Below are positions 62,595-64,000 of a stretch of 64,000 nt of DNA, one piece after another. Within the stretch, counting starts at the first letter, position 1, and every line of letters starts with the position of its first letter. A model generated the notes under the pieces. That model did no database searches. It was not told the DNA's origin and saw nothing but the letters and a program-made list of their open reading frames with translations. Both the position numbers and the translations under genes were made by a program. The DNA lies in the NCBI RefSeq assembly GCF_014905175.1, contig NC_057788.1, positions 20,926,154 to 20,990,153 on the forward strand, read 5' to 3'. The stretch comes from Aphidius gifuensis (taxonomy: Eukaryota; Arthropoda; Insecta; Hymenoptera; Braconidae).

Positions 62595-63621
62595 GTGGGT
62601 TTTTAAAATTTTTTTTTTATAAATAAATAAATAGCTATTAAATTAATAATAATTGTTTAATAATTTTTAAATATTTTTTCTAGTGTTTATGTGTATTACT
62701 TTATGATGATATTTTTTATATTTGTCACACATTGGTTTTTTTTTTATTTTATTTTTTTTTTGGGAGAGATTGTAGGCATTAACGCAGGGGTGACTCATTA
62801 TCATTCAATGGCCAGAGGCTATGCGGGGTAAAGGGTACACGTGACTAGCCTTGACAATCGCCCAATCAGCTGATTTTTAAAAAAATAATAATTTACTAAA
62901 TACGATACTACGATACTTAGCGAATTGGGTTTTTATGTTTTCAATGTTATATATTTATAAAATACATCTACACACAATGGACATTGTTGATTTGCTAAAG
63001 ACTCACTTAATGAATGTCAAATAAACACAAATGATAACGGAAATTAATTTATTCGTTGATTCATTTTTTTTAAATTGATAAACAATAGACAAATAAATTA
63101 CATTTACAGATGTTATAAATTCAGAAGAATTAATAAAAAATTTAATTAGTTTTTGTTGGATCATATTAATCTTTCTTTCTATTAATCCAATTTTTTTTTT
63201 TTTTTTTTTGTTATCAATTTATAATTGATCTTGTAAATTGCATGATAAATACTAATTAAATTTATTTTTTTTTTCTCCTGAATTTATCATCAAGGTAAAC
63301 AACATTTACAACTTGTTGAAAAAAAAGAAACACCATTTTGTTGAGCTTATAAATTTTACAATATTTCGATGAAATAAATTAACTTATATTTGATTATCAA
63401 TATCCTGTATTAATTTTTCATTTGTTAAAAATTAGAAGGATTATAAATAATTTTTATTTAACTCAATAAACATGGCCATTTCTGGAGTTAAACTGTGTCA
63501 AGGATGATGACATTCCATAATGACACGTACAACTCCAGAATATAAATTAAAAAGTCATATTAATGTTTATTATTTATAAATTATTAATAAAAGTATTTTG
63601 TTTTTTTTATGTAATTTACAG

Positions 63622-64000
63622 ACAGAGAGTGAATATTCAGTTGAAGAACAAGCAAGATTAACTGGAGTTGATGGTGGTGGTGATGAAACATCACCAGATG
63701 ATGATGGTGGATCATTATGTGAATATCATGATATACCACCACCTCCAGATGGTGGATATGGTTGGATTGTTGTATTTGCATCATTTATGTGTAATATGAT
63801 TGTTGATGGTATTGCATATACATTTGGTATATTTAAAGAATCATATATGAAAACTTATGATATAAGTGAAGGTGAAGTTGCATGGGTTGGATCAATATTA
63901 GCTGGAATGTATTTAATTGCTGGTAAATATGATATATTTATTAAATTAAAATGTATTTTTATTAATGCTATTGTTAATGTTTTTAATAGGTCCAGTTGTT
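63622..64000 (+). CDS. SLC16-type monocarboxylate transporter, partial
   Basis: Shared exon 63622-63922 and the first bases of the next (63990 onward, G|GTAAAT...AATAG|GT, giving AGPVV); the gene runs off the window. After an acidic cytoplasmic stretch (EEQARLTGVDGGGDETSPDD) comes the family signature PPPPDGGYGWIVV at the start of membrane helix 1. Then CNMIVDGIAYTFGIFKESYM and EGEVAWVGSILAGMYLIAGP, typical of the first two helices of SLC16 monocarboxylate transporters (MCT9/12/14-like). Proton-linked or facilitated transport of small carboxylates or related solutes at the plasma membrane is the family role. Subtype cannot be set from this part. Confidence 0.85.

Larger units (their letters stand above)
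56178..63621. other. Long AT-rich intron / upstream region of the transporter gene
   Basis: Mostly AT-rich sequence without conserved frames. Points of note are a perfect TGACGTCA (56701-56708), the two further candidate first exons at 58427 and 62523, a CpG-containing patch at 61440-61580 (ACGCGCGCGCAACGGCGTCT), and a GAGAGAGAGAGAG tract at 62100 followed by TCACAACAATTCACTATTCA. The last three suggest a second promoter at about 61.4-62.3 kb. Confidence 0.45.

Overview
This is a very AT-rich eukaryotic window with short introns (about 65-160 bp), long A/T runs and many small repeats. The recognisable genes (mitochondrial Lon, a gonadal/DGCR6-like gene, a lamin B receptor with a Tudor start, an HSF2BP-like gene and an SLC16-type transporter) point to an insect. 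The base composition and the type of gene expansion suggest a hymenopteran, possibly a braconid parasitoid wasp. That placement is inference.

Region 1 (1 to about 43,500) is a decayed tandem array of one lineage-specific gene family. An intact unit is a two-exon plus-strand gene. Exon 1 (about 380-460 nt) encodes a conserved helical N-terminal domain, a Gln-rich linker and a Lys/Arg-rich stretch. A 67-83 bp phase-1 intron follows. Exon 2 (about 1.1 kb) encodes an Asp-rich tract, a 40-45 residue 'WSL..LRE.SG' module, a domain resembling the CENP-B/Tc5-type helix-turn-helix, and a second copy of the module. No transposase catalytic region is present. Units at 1943, 4952, 10111, 19147 and 31395 look intact. 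The unit at 40328 is an in-frame fusion of two units. Units near 7161, 12590, 14311, 22041, 28566 and 34241 are broken. Between units lie copies of the last exon of a different, minus-strand gene whose complete form (43498-44441) closes the array, plus fragments of a minus-strand gene with a PPxY motif.

Mobile and structural debris interrupts the array between about 23.4 and 39.7 kb. It includes a MITE at 23421, a family with CCCTGGTGAAAATATTT ends (24099, 26115, 27208, 34351, 36596), inverted-repeat elements near 38.9-39.6 kb, and two near-perfect palindromes (17640, 37457). A less AT-rich island (about 34650-36100) has an unrecognised membrane-protein-like ORF, and a possible multi-exon membrane-protein gene lies at 37234-38125.

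Region 2 (43.5-64 kb) is ordinary euchromatin: unknown acidic-tailed gene (-), Lon (+), gdl/DGCR6 (-), LBR (-), HSF2BP-like (+), and the 5' part of an SLC16 transporter (+) with several candidate first exons and a long first intron. A GC-rich island at 55514-55682 folds into nested stems and looks like an undescribed structured RNA gene. Exon coordinates come from reading splice signals and phase by eye.
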